NCBI GenBank assembly: GCA_041392475.1
Contig: JAWKLZ010000001.1
Span: 2,542,001-2,606,000, forward strand
DNA: 64,000 nt
Source: Chitinophagales bacterium
GTDB taxonomy: Bacteria > Bacteroidota > Bacteroidia > Chitinophagales > UBA2359
Direction: 5' to 3'
Part shown: positions 35,908 to 45,315 of the stretch, one piece after another
Position numbering within the stretch: the stretch's first letter is position 1
Layout of the letters: the number at the start of each line of letters is the position of its first letter
Notes under the pieces: model-generated
What the model was told of the DNA's origin: nothing
The model's database searches: none
Seen by the model: only the letters and a program-made list of their open reading frames with translations
Made by a program: the position numbers and the translations under genes

Positions 35908-36648
35908 ATGAAAAAGCTACTATACATCTTCGGCACCTTACTACTACTCAATTCTTGTCAAAAGAGTGTGATTTCACCCGATGAAAACCTACTCCTACAA
36001 GAAAACTGCAACCAATCAGATTTAATCAAAAATCTCTACACAAATGATGCAGCAAAATTAGCTTTGGAACTGATGAAACATGATGAAGTCAGCACAGCGG
36101 CTATTCAAATACCTGTTGATTACTATCAAAAAGCAATGGATGCATTAATGGCAGTGTACAATGCCAAAGAAATAGCAGCCCGTGATTTGATAATTGATGT
36201 GTATGATGTTCATGCCTTACCAACACCCAATCGTTTTATGGTAAGTTACAATACTGCTTATCCGTGGACGAACAACTGGATTCATGGTGTTCAAAAAACA
36301 GGTAATAAAGCCATTGACCAACTATTGCAGGACAACAATCTTGAGGTAGTAGAATACCTCAGTTTTATCAACAGTGTGGTTTTACAAACCAAATCAACAC
36401 TCAATACAAGTTCTTTGGTCAATACACTGAATGGCATCGGTGGTATTGAGAGAGCCGAATATGAGCAGCCAATGAGTGATGGCAATGATATTGAAGTCCG
36501 CACCTTTGACGATTATTTAGAAATGACCTACAGTGTAGGTTATGGCGATTGTCAATCTGGCTGCCGTTTTAGAACTTACTGGCAATTCCAAGTTTACGGC
36601 GATTGCAGTGTAGAATATGTGGGAAACTTCGGTGATCCTGCACCTTAA
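35908..36648 (+). CDS. Lipoprotein of unknown function
   Basis: A 246-residue lipoprotein from ATG 35908, with signal MKKLLYIFGTLLLLNSC (lipobox Cys17). The longer frame to 35803 is rejected. The mature part has a helical first half (EVSTAAIQIPVDYYQKAMDAL) and a central IERAEYEQPMSDG stretch. The C-terminus contains three cysteines (YGDCQSGCRF and YGDCSVEY), suggesting a disulfide-stabilised beta domain. No known family was recognised. It is probably an outer-membrane-anchored periplasmic or surface protein. Confidence 0.7.
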   Translation: MKKLLYIFGTLLLLNSCQKSVISPDENLLLQENCNQSDLIKNLYTNDAAKLALELMKHDEVSTAAIQIPVDYYQKAMDALMAVYNAKEIAARDLIIDVYDVHALPTPNRFMVSYNTAYPWTNNWIHGVQKTGNKAIDQLLQDNNLEVVEYLSFINSVVLQTKSTLNTSSLVNTLNGIGGIERAEYEQPMSDGNDIEVRTFDDYLEMTYSVGYGDCQSGCRFRTYWQFQVYGDCSVEYVGNFGDPAP

Positions 36649-36822
36649 AAAAAGCAAAAAACTTCAACTACTTTCCCATAAAGTTGAGGTCATGATTAAA
36701 ACAGAGAGTGGAGAGTTTGTCCTATAATTAGATTTTGAGAGCACTTAATGATGACCTACACTTTTATAGTCCATTCATTCTTCACTCTTTTTTTTGCAAA
36801 ATTCAGTATCTTAACGCGTTGT

Positions 36823-38763
36823 TTACCAAGTAAATTCCCATACCGTTTTATAGCCTCCTATCATATCGGCATACTCCAAAAATCGCTGATAAAATCCATT
36901 TTGGCTAATCGTAGCACTATCCCCAACGACTACCAATTTCTTTTTGGCACGGGTCATCGCTACATTCATTCTCCGAATATCCTTCAAAAAACCAATTTCT
37001 CCATCTGGATTACTACGCACCAAACTGATCCCGATAACATCTCGTTCTTGTCCCTGAAAACCATCTACCGTTTTGACCGAAATATTTTTTTGGTACTTCT
37101 CCAACAAAGGATATTCCTTCAATTGATCCGTCAAAAACCCAACCTGTGCGCTATAAGGTGAAATAATTCCTACGCTTATCTTATCCACTTCTTCAACAGA
37201 CATAAACGCCTCCATTTGCTCATACAATTGGTGCATGTATTTGAGCAACAATTCCCCTTCCTCTGGATTATACTTACTCAAACTACCTGATTTCACCACT
37301 TCCTCATAGCCACTACCCGCCGTATCAATAAAATCAAAAGGCGTTTGCAGCAAAAAAGCCTCCTCTTGAGTTGCCAGGACATGGTGTTGAACCATTGCAG
37401 CAGCCTTCAATCGATTTTGGTAAAACACATCACTCGAAAAATCCATAATGCGCTCATTCATTCGGTACTGCGTTTCGAGCATTACCCCAATCTTCAATCG
37501 GTTTACACACTTTTCAAACAAAGACACATCAAAACCTCCTTTTTGTGCTTCTAAAGATTTGACCGTAGGCGGCAATTGCAGATGGTCGCCTGCAAAAACT
37601 ACCCTTTTCGCCCTGCAAATCGGAATCCACGTAGCAGGTTCAAGTGCCTGACCTGCCTCATCAATAAACACCGTTTCGTACAACTGAAACCGTATCATCG
37701 CTTGCGATGCGCCCACCAAAGTAGCGGTGATTACCTCCGCTTTTTGCAGCACATTGTTCAAAATGTATTTTTCAATACTTCGAGCCTCTTCAAACATCGC
37801 CTTCGATTCCTTCAAAGCCTCCCTTCGAGCTTCCCTATCTTCCGAATTGAAAGTTCGCTTGTATTTCACCGCTTTTTGCTTCAATTTGTGGGCATCTTTT
37901 CGTAGGTCTTTCATGCGTTTATAGTCAGGATGTGCCTCCACTTTCGCATCAAAAGTATGCTCCCAAAGACTTTCATCTACCCTTGCAGGATGGCCCATTC
38001 GCACCACATGAATACCGTATTCCACCAGTTTTTCGGTCAGCAAATCCACCGCAGTATTGCTCGGTGCAGCCACCAAAATTTGACTTTGTTCGTGCATACT
38101 GTGGCGAATCGCCCGAATCAAAGTTGTCGTTTTGCCTGTTCCTGGAGGTCCATGCACAATTGCTACATCCCTTGCAGATGTAATGTGGGCAACAGCTTGA
38201 TTCTGAGATTCATTGAGTTCGGAAAAATTAATTGGATAGGTCAATTTTTCAAAATAGGGCTTTTGGTAACCCAATATAATTTCTCGCAATTCCGCCAATC
38301 GGTCGTCTTTTGCATTGAGCAAACGGTTGAGCGCAAACTCCATTTCCTTGTAGGTCGTTTCATCATAGAGCAAATCCAAACCCAAACTACCCTCGTCCAC
38401 CCAATCGGGCAAGGAATCGGCTTTGACCACCAACTGCAAATCATTCCTTCTTGCCCGCTTTATCACCCCCTCCAACATTTTCTCCCGCCGCCCTTCTGCA
38501 TTGTTGATGAAGAGTGCCGCACTTTGCCCCTGACTAAATTTGTGGGCGACCTCCGTATTTTTCGTCCGCTCAATGTCCAAAACCAACTGCTCACCAATCC
38601 CAATTTCTTCATGGGTGATGACCACAGGATGCCAAGTAATCCCCTTCGCCCGCCTTTCCTCCAACGATACATTGTCCAATATCTCTTGACTTCTTCTTAC
38701 TTCCTCTGCTCGCTCCAAACGTATCATTTTGAGGAGATGATTGATTTCGGTTTTGCTGTTCAT
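36823..38763 (-). CDS. UPF1/IGHMBP2-like superfamily 1 helicase
   Basis: A 646-residue SF1B helicase from ATG 38763 (MNSKTEINHLLKMIRLERA). The frame to 38829 adds 22 unsupported residues. Motif I is GPPGTGKTTT (about residues 205-214), motif II IDEAGQALEPATWI, motif III GDHLQLPPTVKS, motif V TVDGFQGQERDVIGISLVRS and motif VI NVAMTRAKKKLVVVGD. An N-terminal beta-barrel typical of the SMUBP-2 / IGHMBP2 group occupies residues about 35-190. It is expected to translocate 5'-3' on nucleic acid; the physiological substrate in bacteria is not known. A TATATTTG box lies just upstream. Confidence 0.93.
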   Translation of the reverse strand: MNSKTEINHLLKMIRLERAEEVRRSQEILDNVSLEERRAKGITWHPVVITHEEIGIGEQLVLDIERTKNTEVAHKFSQGQSAALFINNAEGRREKMLEGVIKRARRNDLQLVVKADSLPDWVDEGSLGLDLLYDETTYKEMEFALNRLLNAKDDRLAELREIILGYQKPYFEKLTYPINFSELNESQNQAVAHITSARDVAIVHGPPGTGKTTTLIRAIRHSMHEQSQILVAAPSNTAVDLLTEKLVEYGIHVVRMGHPARVDESLWEHTFDAKVEAHPDYKRMKDLRKDAHKLKQKAVKYKRTFNSEDREARREALKESKAMFEEARSIEKYILNNVLQKAEVITATLVGASQAMIRFQLYETVFIDEAGQALEPATWIPICRAKRVVFAGDHLQLPPTVKSLEAQKGGFDVSLFEKCVNRLKIGVMLETQYRMNERIMDFSSDVFYQNRLKAAAMVQHHVLATQEEAFLLQTPFDFIDTAGSGYEEVVKSGSLSKYNPEEGELLLKYMHQLYEQMEAFMSVEEVDKISVGIISPYSAQVGFLTDQLKEYPLLEKYQKNISVKTVDGFQGQERDVIGISLVRSNPDGEIGFLKDIRRMNVAMTRAKKKLVVVGDSATISQNGFYQRFLEYADMIGGYKTVWEFTW

Positions 38764-39123
38764 TTGTGTTTTTGTTCGATTGAGGGGCAAATATAGCTTA
38801 TCTAATTGAACACTGAGAAACGGAGGCACAGAACTCTTTTTTGATTGTCATACAGAAAAATCTTGTTGGATGAATGTTACAAATTTTGTATTAGGTGATA
38901 GTGAACAGAGAGACAGAGATAGGGAAATCTTTAATTATCAAAAGACTGCAAAGTCAAAAAAGTATCCCAAACCCAACCTGCGAAACCCTCAAATCCCAAA
39001 AATCTGTGATTCCCACCCTTCCTACTAAAAAATTAGTTTCAAAAGTTGAGAAGACAAAATCACCCAGCATGAGGATAAGTCAAAATTTTCGTAATTTTAA
39101 TTTATTTTTATTAATTCAAAGCC
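38764..39123. other. Divergent intergenic region with a dispersed repeat
   Basis: About 360 bases between the helicase and primase genes. It holds the helicase promoter box and an inverted relative (38809-38838) of the 12044-12099 repeat (ACGGAGGCACAGA core). No gene was seen. Confidence 0.45.
38788..38795 (-). promoter_or_regulatory. -7 promoter box of the helicase gene
   Basis: TATATTTG on the minus strand, matching TAnnTTTG, 25-32 bases before the start codon. The -33 element is not a clean match. Confidence 0.4.
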
Positions 39124-41040
39124 ATGATTCCTCCACAAACAGTTGCTAAAATACTCGATGCTGCTCAGATTGAAGAAGTCGTAGGCGATTTTGTGAGCCT
39201 CAAAAAACGGGGGGCAAACTATGTAGCCAACTGCCCTTTTCACAACGAAAAGACCCCTTCTTTTTCGGTATCTCCTGCAAAGGGCATTTACAAATGTTTC
39301 GGCTGCGGCAATGCGGGCAACTCCGCCAAATTTGTGATGGAACACGAGAACATTTCCTATCCCGAAGCCCTGCGATTCCTCGCCAAACGCTACAACATTG
39401 AAGTAGAAGAAATAGACACACAAGAAGCTAGAGAAGAAAAAGAAGAACGAGATAGTCTGTTTATAGTCAATGAATTTGCCAGTCAATACTACCAAAACAA
39501 TCTATTTGAATCCGATGAAGGAAAAAGCATTGGCTTGAGCTACTTCAAACAAAGAGGCTTCCGAACCGAAACCATCAAAAAATTCCAATTGGGCTACAGT
39601 TTGGAGCAATACGATGCCCTTTTCAAAGAAGCAACTGCAAAGGGCTACAAAGTCGAATACCTCCAAAAACTGGGTTTGGCAAGGAACAAAAACGGACGAG
39701 ACTACGATTTTTTTCGGGCAAGAGTGCAGTTTCCCATCTTCAATTTGTCGGGCAAGGTCATTGCTTTTGCAGGTCGAACTTTGAAGAGTGACAAAAAAAT
39801 CCCAAAATACGTCAATTCGCCCGAAACCGAAATTTACCACAAAAGTTTCACACTCTACGGCATGTATTTTGCCAAACGTGCTATACGCCAACGAGATGAA
39901 TGTTTTTTGGTGGAAGGTTACACCGATGTCATTTCACTCCATCAAGCAGGTATCGAAAATGTGGTCGCATCTTCGGGAACATCGCTGACCGAAGAACAAA
40001 TTCGCTTGGTCAAACGCTATACGCCCAATGTCACCATGCTTTATGACGGCGATGCAGCAGGATTAAAGGCTGCAATAAGAGGCGTTGACATGGTTTTGGA
40101 GCAAGGCTTGAACGTCAAGGTTGTCGTTTTGCCAGATGGTGAAGATCCCGATTCTTTCGTCCAAAAACAGGGCAGAACAGGTTTTGAGGAATACATTGCA
40201 GAAAACGCCAAAGATTTTATTTTCTTCAAAACCACCCTTTTACTCGAAGATGCCAAAGGTGATCCTGTCAAAAAAACGGCCCTAATCAGAGACATTATCC
40301 AAACACTCGCCAAAATTCCCGACCCAATCAAGCGTTCTTTGTATGTCAAAGAATGTAGCAGTTTGTTGGACATGAGTGAACAAATCATCATCAACGAAAC
40401 CAATAAACTCAAATGGAGCCAACTCAAAAAACAGCACGAACAAACATCTGATGAACAGAGAATTGAGATAGGTGAGATTCCTCGAACATTGGAGGAAGAT
40501 ACTACTACGAAGGAGGATAAAAGATACCGATTTATCCACCAAGAGCGAGAATTGGTGCGGGTCTTATTAGAGTTCGGTAAAAATGAATTGGAGTTGGAAG
40601 TACCTGTGGGAGCGTACATTATCAGCGAAATTGAAGAGCTGCAATTGGATTTTCCCGCTTACCAACAAATCATCAATCTATACAAACTACATTTGGAAGA
40701 AGGAAAACTCTTGGATTCCGATTTTTTCATTGCCCATGAAGATGATACCATCAGCAAAACGGCGGTCATGCTCATTCACGCCTATGAGTTGAGCGAAAAT
40801 TGGGAAAAAAAGCACAATATTTTCATCACTCCTAAAACCCTGCGCTTCAAAAACGATGTGTATAGCTCGCTCAATGCTTTCAAAATGTCACAGGTCAAAC
40901 GCCTGATGGACGAATGTTTGGAGGGGCTGCAAAACGCCAAAGACCCCGAAGAGATCAAGGAGTGTCAAGAAACGTTTATGACCCTGATGGAATGGCAAAA
41001 GGAATTAGCGATAGAACGCAAGTCGGTGATTGTGCGTTAG
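39124..41040 (+). CDS. dnaG: DNA primase
   Basis: The 638-residue primase that makes RNA primers at the replication fork and binds DnaB helicase. The CHC2 zinc-binding domain is intact (Cys37, His40, Cys58, Cys61 in CPFHNEK ... KCFGCGNAGN). The catalytic core includes the Toprim domain with Glu264 in FLVEGYTDVI and the DGDAAG motif (Asp308 and Asp310). Residues about 430-638 are the helicase-binding C-terminal region, which is divergent, as usual. The start MIPPQTVAKILDAAQIEEVV is standard. The next gene is 23 bases downstream on the same strand. Confidence 0.97.
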   Translation: MIPPQTVAKILDAAQIEEVVGDFVSLKKRGANYVANCPFHNEKTPSFSVSPAKGIYKCFGCGNAGNSAKFVMEHENISYPEALRFLAKRYNIEVEEIDTQEAREEKEERDSLFIVNEFASQYYQNNLFESDEGKSIGLSYFKQRGFRTETIKKFQLGYSLEQYDALFKEATAKGYKVEYLQKLGLARNKNGRDYDFFRARVQFPIFNLSGKVIAFAGRTLKSDKKIPKYVNSPETEIYHKSFTLYGMYFAKRAIRQRDECFLVEGYTDVISLHQAGIENVVASSGTSLTEEQIRLVKRYTPNVTMLYDGDAAGLKAAIRGVDMVLEQGLNVKVVVLPDGEDPDSFVQKQGRTGFEEYIAENAKDFIFFKTTLLLEDAKGDPVKKTALIRDIIQTLAKIPDPIKRSLYVKECSSLLDMSEQIIINETNKLKWSQLKKQHEQTSDEQRIEIGEIPRTLEEDTTTKEDKRYRFIHQERELVRVLLEFGKNELELEVPVGAYIISEIEELQLDFPAYQQIINLYKLHLEEGKLLDSDFFIAHEDDTISKTAVMLIHAYELSENWEKKHNIFITPKTLRFKNDVYSSLNAFKMSQVKRLMDECLEGLQNAKDPEEIKECQETFMTLMEWQKELAIERKSVIVR

Positions 41041-41062
41041 ACTCACAAAAAATCAATGTCAG

Positions 41063-42454
41063 ATGAAAATATTATATTTCTTTTTAACCTCCCTTTTGCT
41101 GCAATCTTTCCCTACAATTGCCCAACAATATCCACAAGGTGAGGTCATTCCAAAAGTAGTTTGCAGTGCAGACACTTCCGAAACCTATGCCCTTTACCTC
41201 CCGACTGCCTACGACAAAAACCAATCTCCCCCCATTTTATACATCTTTGAACCAATGGGAAGAGCAGTATTAGGGGTGCAAGTTTTCCAAAAAGCAGCCG
41301 AAAAATATGGTTACATTCTCGCTTGTCCCTTCAATTCCCGCAACGGTCCTATGGATCCAATCATTGCCGCCTTCAATGCCATTTCAGAAGACATTAACAG
41401 CAAATTTACCCTTGATGCCAAGCGGATATACATGGCAGGTTTTTCAGGAGGCGCAAGAGTAGCCACAACTTTTGCGATGGAATCGAGGGCAGTAGCGGGT
41501 GTAATAGCCTGCGGAGCAGGATTTCCAGATGGCATTCCTCCCAAAAAACACTACGATTTTTTGTTGATAGGTTTAGTTGGCAATACCGACATGAATTTTT
41601 TGGAAATGTACGAATTGAAGGATAAACTGGAGGAATTGAAGTTTCGAGAAGAACTCCTCATCTTTGAAGGCGGACATCAATGGGCAGATACTTCAACTGT
41701 GGAAATGGCTTTTCAATGGCTCGAATTGCAGGAAATGAAGGCCAAAAAGGTAGCTCTAAACGAGACCATTATCAAAGATTTCACCCATCAAAACGAACAG
41801 AAAATCGCCAATGCTTCCAACGATTTTGAAAGATACCAATACACCAAAATATTGGTCAATACCTTGAAGGATTTGACGGAAACCAATGATTTTGAAGAAG
41901 AACTGCAAACTTTGGCGGCAATGAAAGAAATGAAAACCCGACAAGAACAGCGAAAACAGGCATTGAAGGAGGAAACTCCACTGCAAGAAAAGTTTGTGAA
42001 AGAATTTTTAGCCATCAACTCTTCTCCCTTCAAAGGCGACTCAACACTCAAAAACGAGGCTTGGTGGAAAAGAGAAATACGGCAATTGAACAAAACATTG
42101 GCAGAGTCAGTGAATGTGGAAGAAAAATGGATGGCAGCTCGGGTATTGGATTTTGTGTGGCGCAATGCCTACATTCAACATACGCAATACAATCACGCAA
42201 CAGCAAGCGCAATTGACCTCAAATTAGCTGGTAAATACTTGGAGATTTGGAGTTATGTACAAGAAAATATCCCCGCTCCCCTATACCTGTTGGCAAAAAT
42301 CTATGCAAGATTGGACAATGTCAAAAAATCTATCAAAACATTAGAGGAAGCAATCGAAAAAGGTTTCAAAAATTGGGATTATTTGAAGCAAGATGCTGAT
42401 TTTGATGCGATTCGAGAGGAGAAAAAGTTTAAGGAATTGTTGAAGGGTAAATAA
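41063..42454 (+). CDS. Exported alpha/beta-hydrolase-like protein with TPR-like tail
   Basis: A 463-residue exported protein from ATG 41063 (signal MKILYFFLTSLLLQSFPTIA). A frame to 41030 overlaps dnaG and is rejected. The first 230 residues form an alpha/beta-hydrolase or esterase-D-like fold with the nucleophile elbow MAGFSGGARVAT and LLIGLVGNTDMNF; a His in FEGGHQWAD could complete the triad. The C-terminal half is helical and ends in a TPR-like motif (YLLAKIYARLDNVKKSIKTLEEAIEKG). A repeat-bearing esterase or peptidase is likely. It may be co-transcribed with dnaG. Confidence 0.75.
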   Translation: MKILYFFLTSLLLQSFPTIAQQYPQGEVIPKVVCSADTSETYALYLPTAYDKNQSPPILYIFEPMGRAVLGVQVFQKAAEKYGYILACPFNSRNGPMDPIIAAFNAISEDINSKFTLDAKRIYMAGFSGGARVATTFAMESRAVAGVIACGAGFPDGIPPKKHYDFLLIGLVGNTDMNFLEMYELKDKLEELKFREELLIFEGGHQWADTSTVEMAFQWLELQEMKAKKVALNETIIKDFTHQNEQKIANASNDFERYQYTKILVNTLKDLTETNDFEEELQTLAAMKEMKTRQEQRKQALKEETPLQEKFVKEFLAINSSPFKGDSTLKNEAWWKREIRQLNKTLAESVNVEEKWMAARVLDFVWRNAYIQHTQYNHATASAIDLKLAGKYLEIWSYVQENIPAPLYLLAKIYARLDNVKKSIKTLEEAIEKGFKNWDYLKQDADFDAIREEKKFKELLKGK

Positions 42455-42604
42455 GAACAATAGTTCGGGTAGTTTTATTAAACGCAGAGACAGAGAGGCG
42501 CAGAGATTTGATTATCAAATAGTTACACAAATTTGCTTTACTTCCTAATTGCATGACTATCACCTTATTAGAAAAACACTGCGGACTATTGTAAGAATTG
42601 GAAT

Positions 42605-42982
42605 CTAAAAAAACGCCCATAGTTTCGGCAAAAACACCATTCCCCCAATCACCACCGCCCCCAAAGTTGCCAAAACCACTGCCCCCGCTGCAATGTCTTT
42701 CACCTTGCCTGCCAACTTGTTATACTCGGGACTGACCAAATCTGTCAGCAGTTCAATGCTCGTATTGAACATTTCGGCTACCCAAACCCCCACAATCGCA
42801 AAAATAACCAAACACCACTCCACTGCATTGATTTGCAGCAATAAAGCAGCAATAACCACGACAATAGCCGCCAACAAATGAATTTGCATGTTCAACTCAT
42901 GCCGAAAAACTTGATAAATGCCTTTGAAGGCATACCGAAAACTGTTGTAAAGCCGTTTTGGTGAAAAAATATTTTTATCCAT
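42605..42982 (-). CDS. dgkA: Diacylglycerol / undecaprenol kinase family protein
   Basis: A 125-residue integral membrane kinase with three or four hydrophobic segments. The family signature is present as AEMFNTSIELLTDLV (E-x-x-N-T-S-x-E-x2-x-D). Members phosphorylate diacylglycerol or undecaprenol; in this phylum undecaprenol recycling for cell-wall synthesis is more likely. It lies 3 bases downstream of the NAD(P)HX repair gene on the same strand, so the two are probably one operon. Confidence 0.9.
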   Translation of the reverse strand: MDKNIFSPKRLYNSFRYAFKGIYQVFRHELNMQIHLLAAIVVVIAALLLQINAVEWCLVIFAIVGVWVAEMFNTSIELLTDLVSPEYNKLAGKVKDIAAGAVVLATLGAVVIGGMVFLPKLWAFF

Positions 42983-42985
42983 ATT

Positions 42986-44515
42986 TCAAAACCCACTGGT
43001 TACTATTTCATTAGAAAAATGAGCAATCAAATCGCTCGCCAAAATATTCCCCTCCACTTTCGCTGCAATATCTCCCGCCTGTCCATGCAAATAAACGCCC
43101 AAAATGGCAGCCTCTTTTGAAGTATAACCCTGTGCCACAAACGCTGCAATCATACCTGTCAAAACATCGCCACTGCCCGCCGTTCCCATTGCAGGATTTC
43201 CCGTAGAATTGAAGTAAACCGAACCATCGGGGCAGGCAATGGCAGTATGAGCGCCTTTCACAAGCAAGACAATGCCATACATTTGCGCTATTTCTCTTTG
43301 TTTTTGCAGTCGCTCAAAATGGTTGGAAGTTTTACCCGCCAAACGTTCAAACTCTTTGGGATGTGGAGTCAAAATACTGCCTTTTGGAACATGTTTCAGC
43401 CAATCATTCTGGGCAATGATGTTCAGCGCATCTGCATCTATCACCAAAGGCTGTTTTACAGTTTGAAGCAATTGAAGTAGAGCTTCTTGTGTAGCCGAAC
43501 TTTGTCCAATCCCAGGCCCTACTGCAATTGCTTGGTATTTCGTTTTTTCACCGACCTTCTGCTTTTCTCCTTCAATAATAGGTAGTTGAGCTATACAATA
43601 CTCATCGTTGTCGGTCAAACACATTACTTCTGGAACAGAAATTTGAAGAATTGAATAACCACATTTCGGAACATAAGCCGTCACCAAACCTGCCCCAGCC
43701 TTCAATGTTGCCTTACTCGTCAAAACAGCAGCCCCTATTTTGCCATAACTACCCGCCACAATCAGCGCATGACCGCTTGTTCCCTTGTGGCTAAATTTGG
43801 TTTTGGGCTTCAAAACACTTCGAATATCAGATGATTGAAGGTAGTGATACGGAGTTGGGGTTTGGTCAATAAAATCAGGATGCAAACCAATATCCACAAT
43901 GTGCCACTGACCTACAAAAGCATGATTTTGAGGCAATAAAAAAGCCAGTTTGGGAAACTGAAAAGAAACCGTATCACTCGCTTCAACAACAATATTCTCA
44001 CTTTGACGGTCGGCATACAAACCCGAAGGAATATCTACTGCAAAAACAGGACAAATAGATTGATTGATTTTTTGGACGATTTCGGCGGTAAAACCACTAA
44101 TCGGACGACTCAATCCCGAACCAAAAATGGCATCAACAATGAGGTCGCCTTTATCAAAAGTAGGAAAATTGGAGATATCGTAAAGATTCGTGATAGAAAC
44201 ATCAGGTATTTGCTGCAAGCGTTGTTCATTCACCAAAAAATCTTTCGACCCATTTTCGCTGAATCGAACAATGTAAACCTTCACTTTGAAAAGCAAATGA
44301 TCCAACATTCGTGCAATGCACAAACCATCTCCGCCATTGTTGCCCATACCACAAAAAATATGAATGGTCTGGTAGTAATCGTAAGAATATTGCTGGACAA
44401 ACCAAGTCACAAATGCTTCTGAAGCACGCTCCATCAAATCAACCGATGCAATGGGTTCATGCTGAATCGTATGGTCATCAGCTGCCCTAATTTGTTCTAT
44501 ATTGAAGATTTTCAT
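42986..44515 (-). CDS. nnr: Bifunctional NAD(P)H-hydrate epimerase / dehydratase
   Basis: A 509-residue metabolite-repair enzyme. The N-terminal YjeF epimerase domain (about 1-215) has the GMGNNGGDGLCIARML motif and an AVDIPSGL segment; it interconverts R- and S-NAD(P)HX. The C-terminal ribokinase-like dehydratase domain (about 225-505) has KGTSGHALIVAGSYGKIGAA, an AVGPGIG loop, LTPHPKEFERL and the anion-hole GTAGSGDVLTGMIAA; it restores NAD(P)H from the S form with ADP or ATP. Start MKIFNIEQIRAADDHTI is typical. It is in an operon with the downstream dgkA (3-base gap). Confidence 0.95.
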   Translation of the reverse strand: MKIFNIEQIRAADDHTIQHEPIASVDLMERASEAFVTWFVQQYSYDYYQTIHIFCGMGNNGGDGLCIARMLDHLLFKVKVYIVRFSENGSKDFLVNEQRLQQIPDVSITNLYDISNFPTFDKGDLIVDAIFGSGLSRPISGFTAEIVQKINQSICPVFAVDIPSGLYADRQSENIVVEASDTVSFQFPKLAFLLPQNHAFVGQWHIVDIGLHPDFIDQTPTPYHYLQSSDIRSVLKPKTKFSHKGTSGHALIVAGSYGKIGAAVLTSKATLKAGAGLVTAYVPKCGYSILQISVPEVMCLTDNDEYCIAQLPIIEGEKQKVGEKTKYQAIAVGPGIGQSSATQEALLQLLQTVKQPLVIDADALNIIAQNDWLKHVPKGSILTPHPKEFERLAGKTSNHFERLQKQREIAQMYGIVLLVKGAHTAIACPDGSVYFNSTGNPAMGTAGSGDVLTGMIAAFVAQGYTSKEAAILGVYLHGQAGDIAAKVEGNILASDLIAHFSNEIVTSGF

Positions 44516-44641
44516 ATATATTTACAATATTTGACTTTTGATTATTGGCTCAAAATAAGTCATTTGTCATTCTAATGCAAATGAAAGAACAACCATTTGA
44601 CCTTTCTGATTGTTAGCCCAATAAAGAAATCATCAACAATC

Positions 44642-45310
44642 ATGGAAGTTACGGAAGCATACAACAAATCCTTCAAATATTGGAAAACTCAGGAAGTAGA
44701 AGATGTTTTTGGCATTGCTCCAACAGAAAACAAAACACGTCTAAACAATTGGTTAACTGCAAAATGTGAAGTAACCGAAGAAGAAAAAAAACGCCTATTG
44801 GAACTTCAAGAACATCTACTATCGAAGGTAGAATTTTGGAACGAAGCAGCAATCAAGTTTTTCTTCATTGGCCCGATGATTAGTATGCTGCATTACGACA
44901 ACATCCAATACAATGCCTTTTTGGAACAAAATCTAAGTATCCAAATTAACGACCAAATTACTATCTCTGGAAATGTGGATTTTATGTTGGCAACAGGTAA
45001 GCAAATTCCCAAAATACCCTTTTTCGCACTCCACGAATACAAACCCGAACCTGCTGCAAGCAACGACCCGCAAGGACAGCTACTTGTTGCGATGTTGGCT
45101 GCTCAGCGACAGAACAAAGCCAAAAACGTCCATCTTCCACTGTATGGAGTATATGTGATAGGCAGACTTTGGTTTTTCCTCATTTTGGAGGGCGATTCCT
45201 ACTGCAAAAGCCTTGCCTATGATGCAACACAGTCCGATTTATTCGATATTTATTGCATATTGAAGAAGGTGAAAGACTATGTAGAGGAAGAGCTAAAAAT
45301 CGTTGCTTAA
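44642..45310 (+). CDS. PD-(D/E)XK nuclease-superfamily protein
   Basis: A 222-residue protein from ATG 44642 (MEVTEAYNKSFKYWKTQE). The frame to 44597 is rejected. A PD-(D/E)XK-like core can be placed: an acidic helix (WNEAAIKFFF), Asp113 in SGNVDFMLAT, Glu132-x-Lys134 in ALHEYKPE and a following Gln in DPQGQLLVAMLAAQ, an arrangement seen in restriction-endonuclease-like folds. A C-terminal FFLILEGDSYCKSLAYD segment completes the sheet. Homologous stand-alone proteins occur in Bacteroidota and Cyanobacteria without known function. No methyltransferase is adjacent. It converges on the TMTC-like gene with 5 bases between stop codons. Confidence 0.65.
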   Translation: MEVTEAYNKSFKYWKTQEVEDVFGIAPTENKTRLNNWLTAKCEVTEEEKKRLLELQEHLLSKVEFWNEAAIKFFFIGPMISMLHYDNIQYNAFLEQNLSIQINDQITISGNVDFMLATGKQIPKIPFFALHEYKPEPAASNDPQGQLLVAMLAAQRQNKAKNVHLPLYGVYVIGRLWFFLILEGDSYCKSLAYDATQSDLFDIYCILKKVKDYVEEELKIVA

Positions 45311-45315
45311 CCTCC

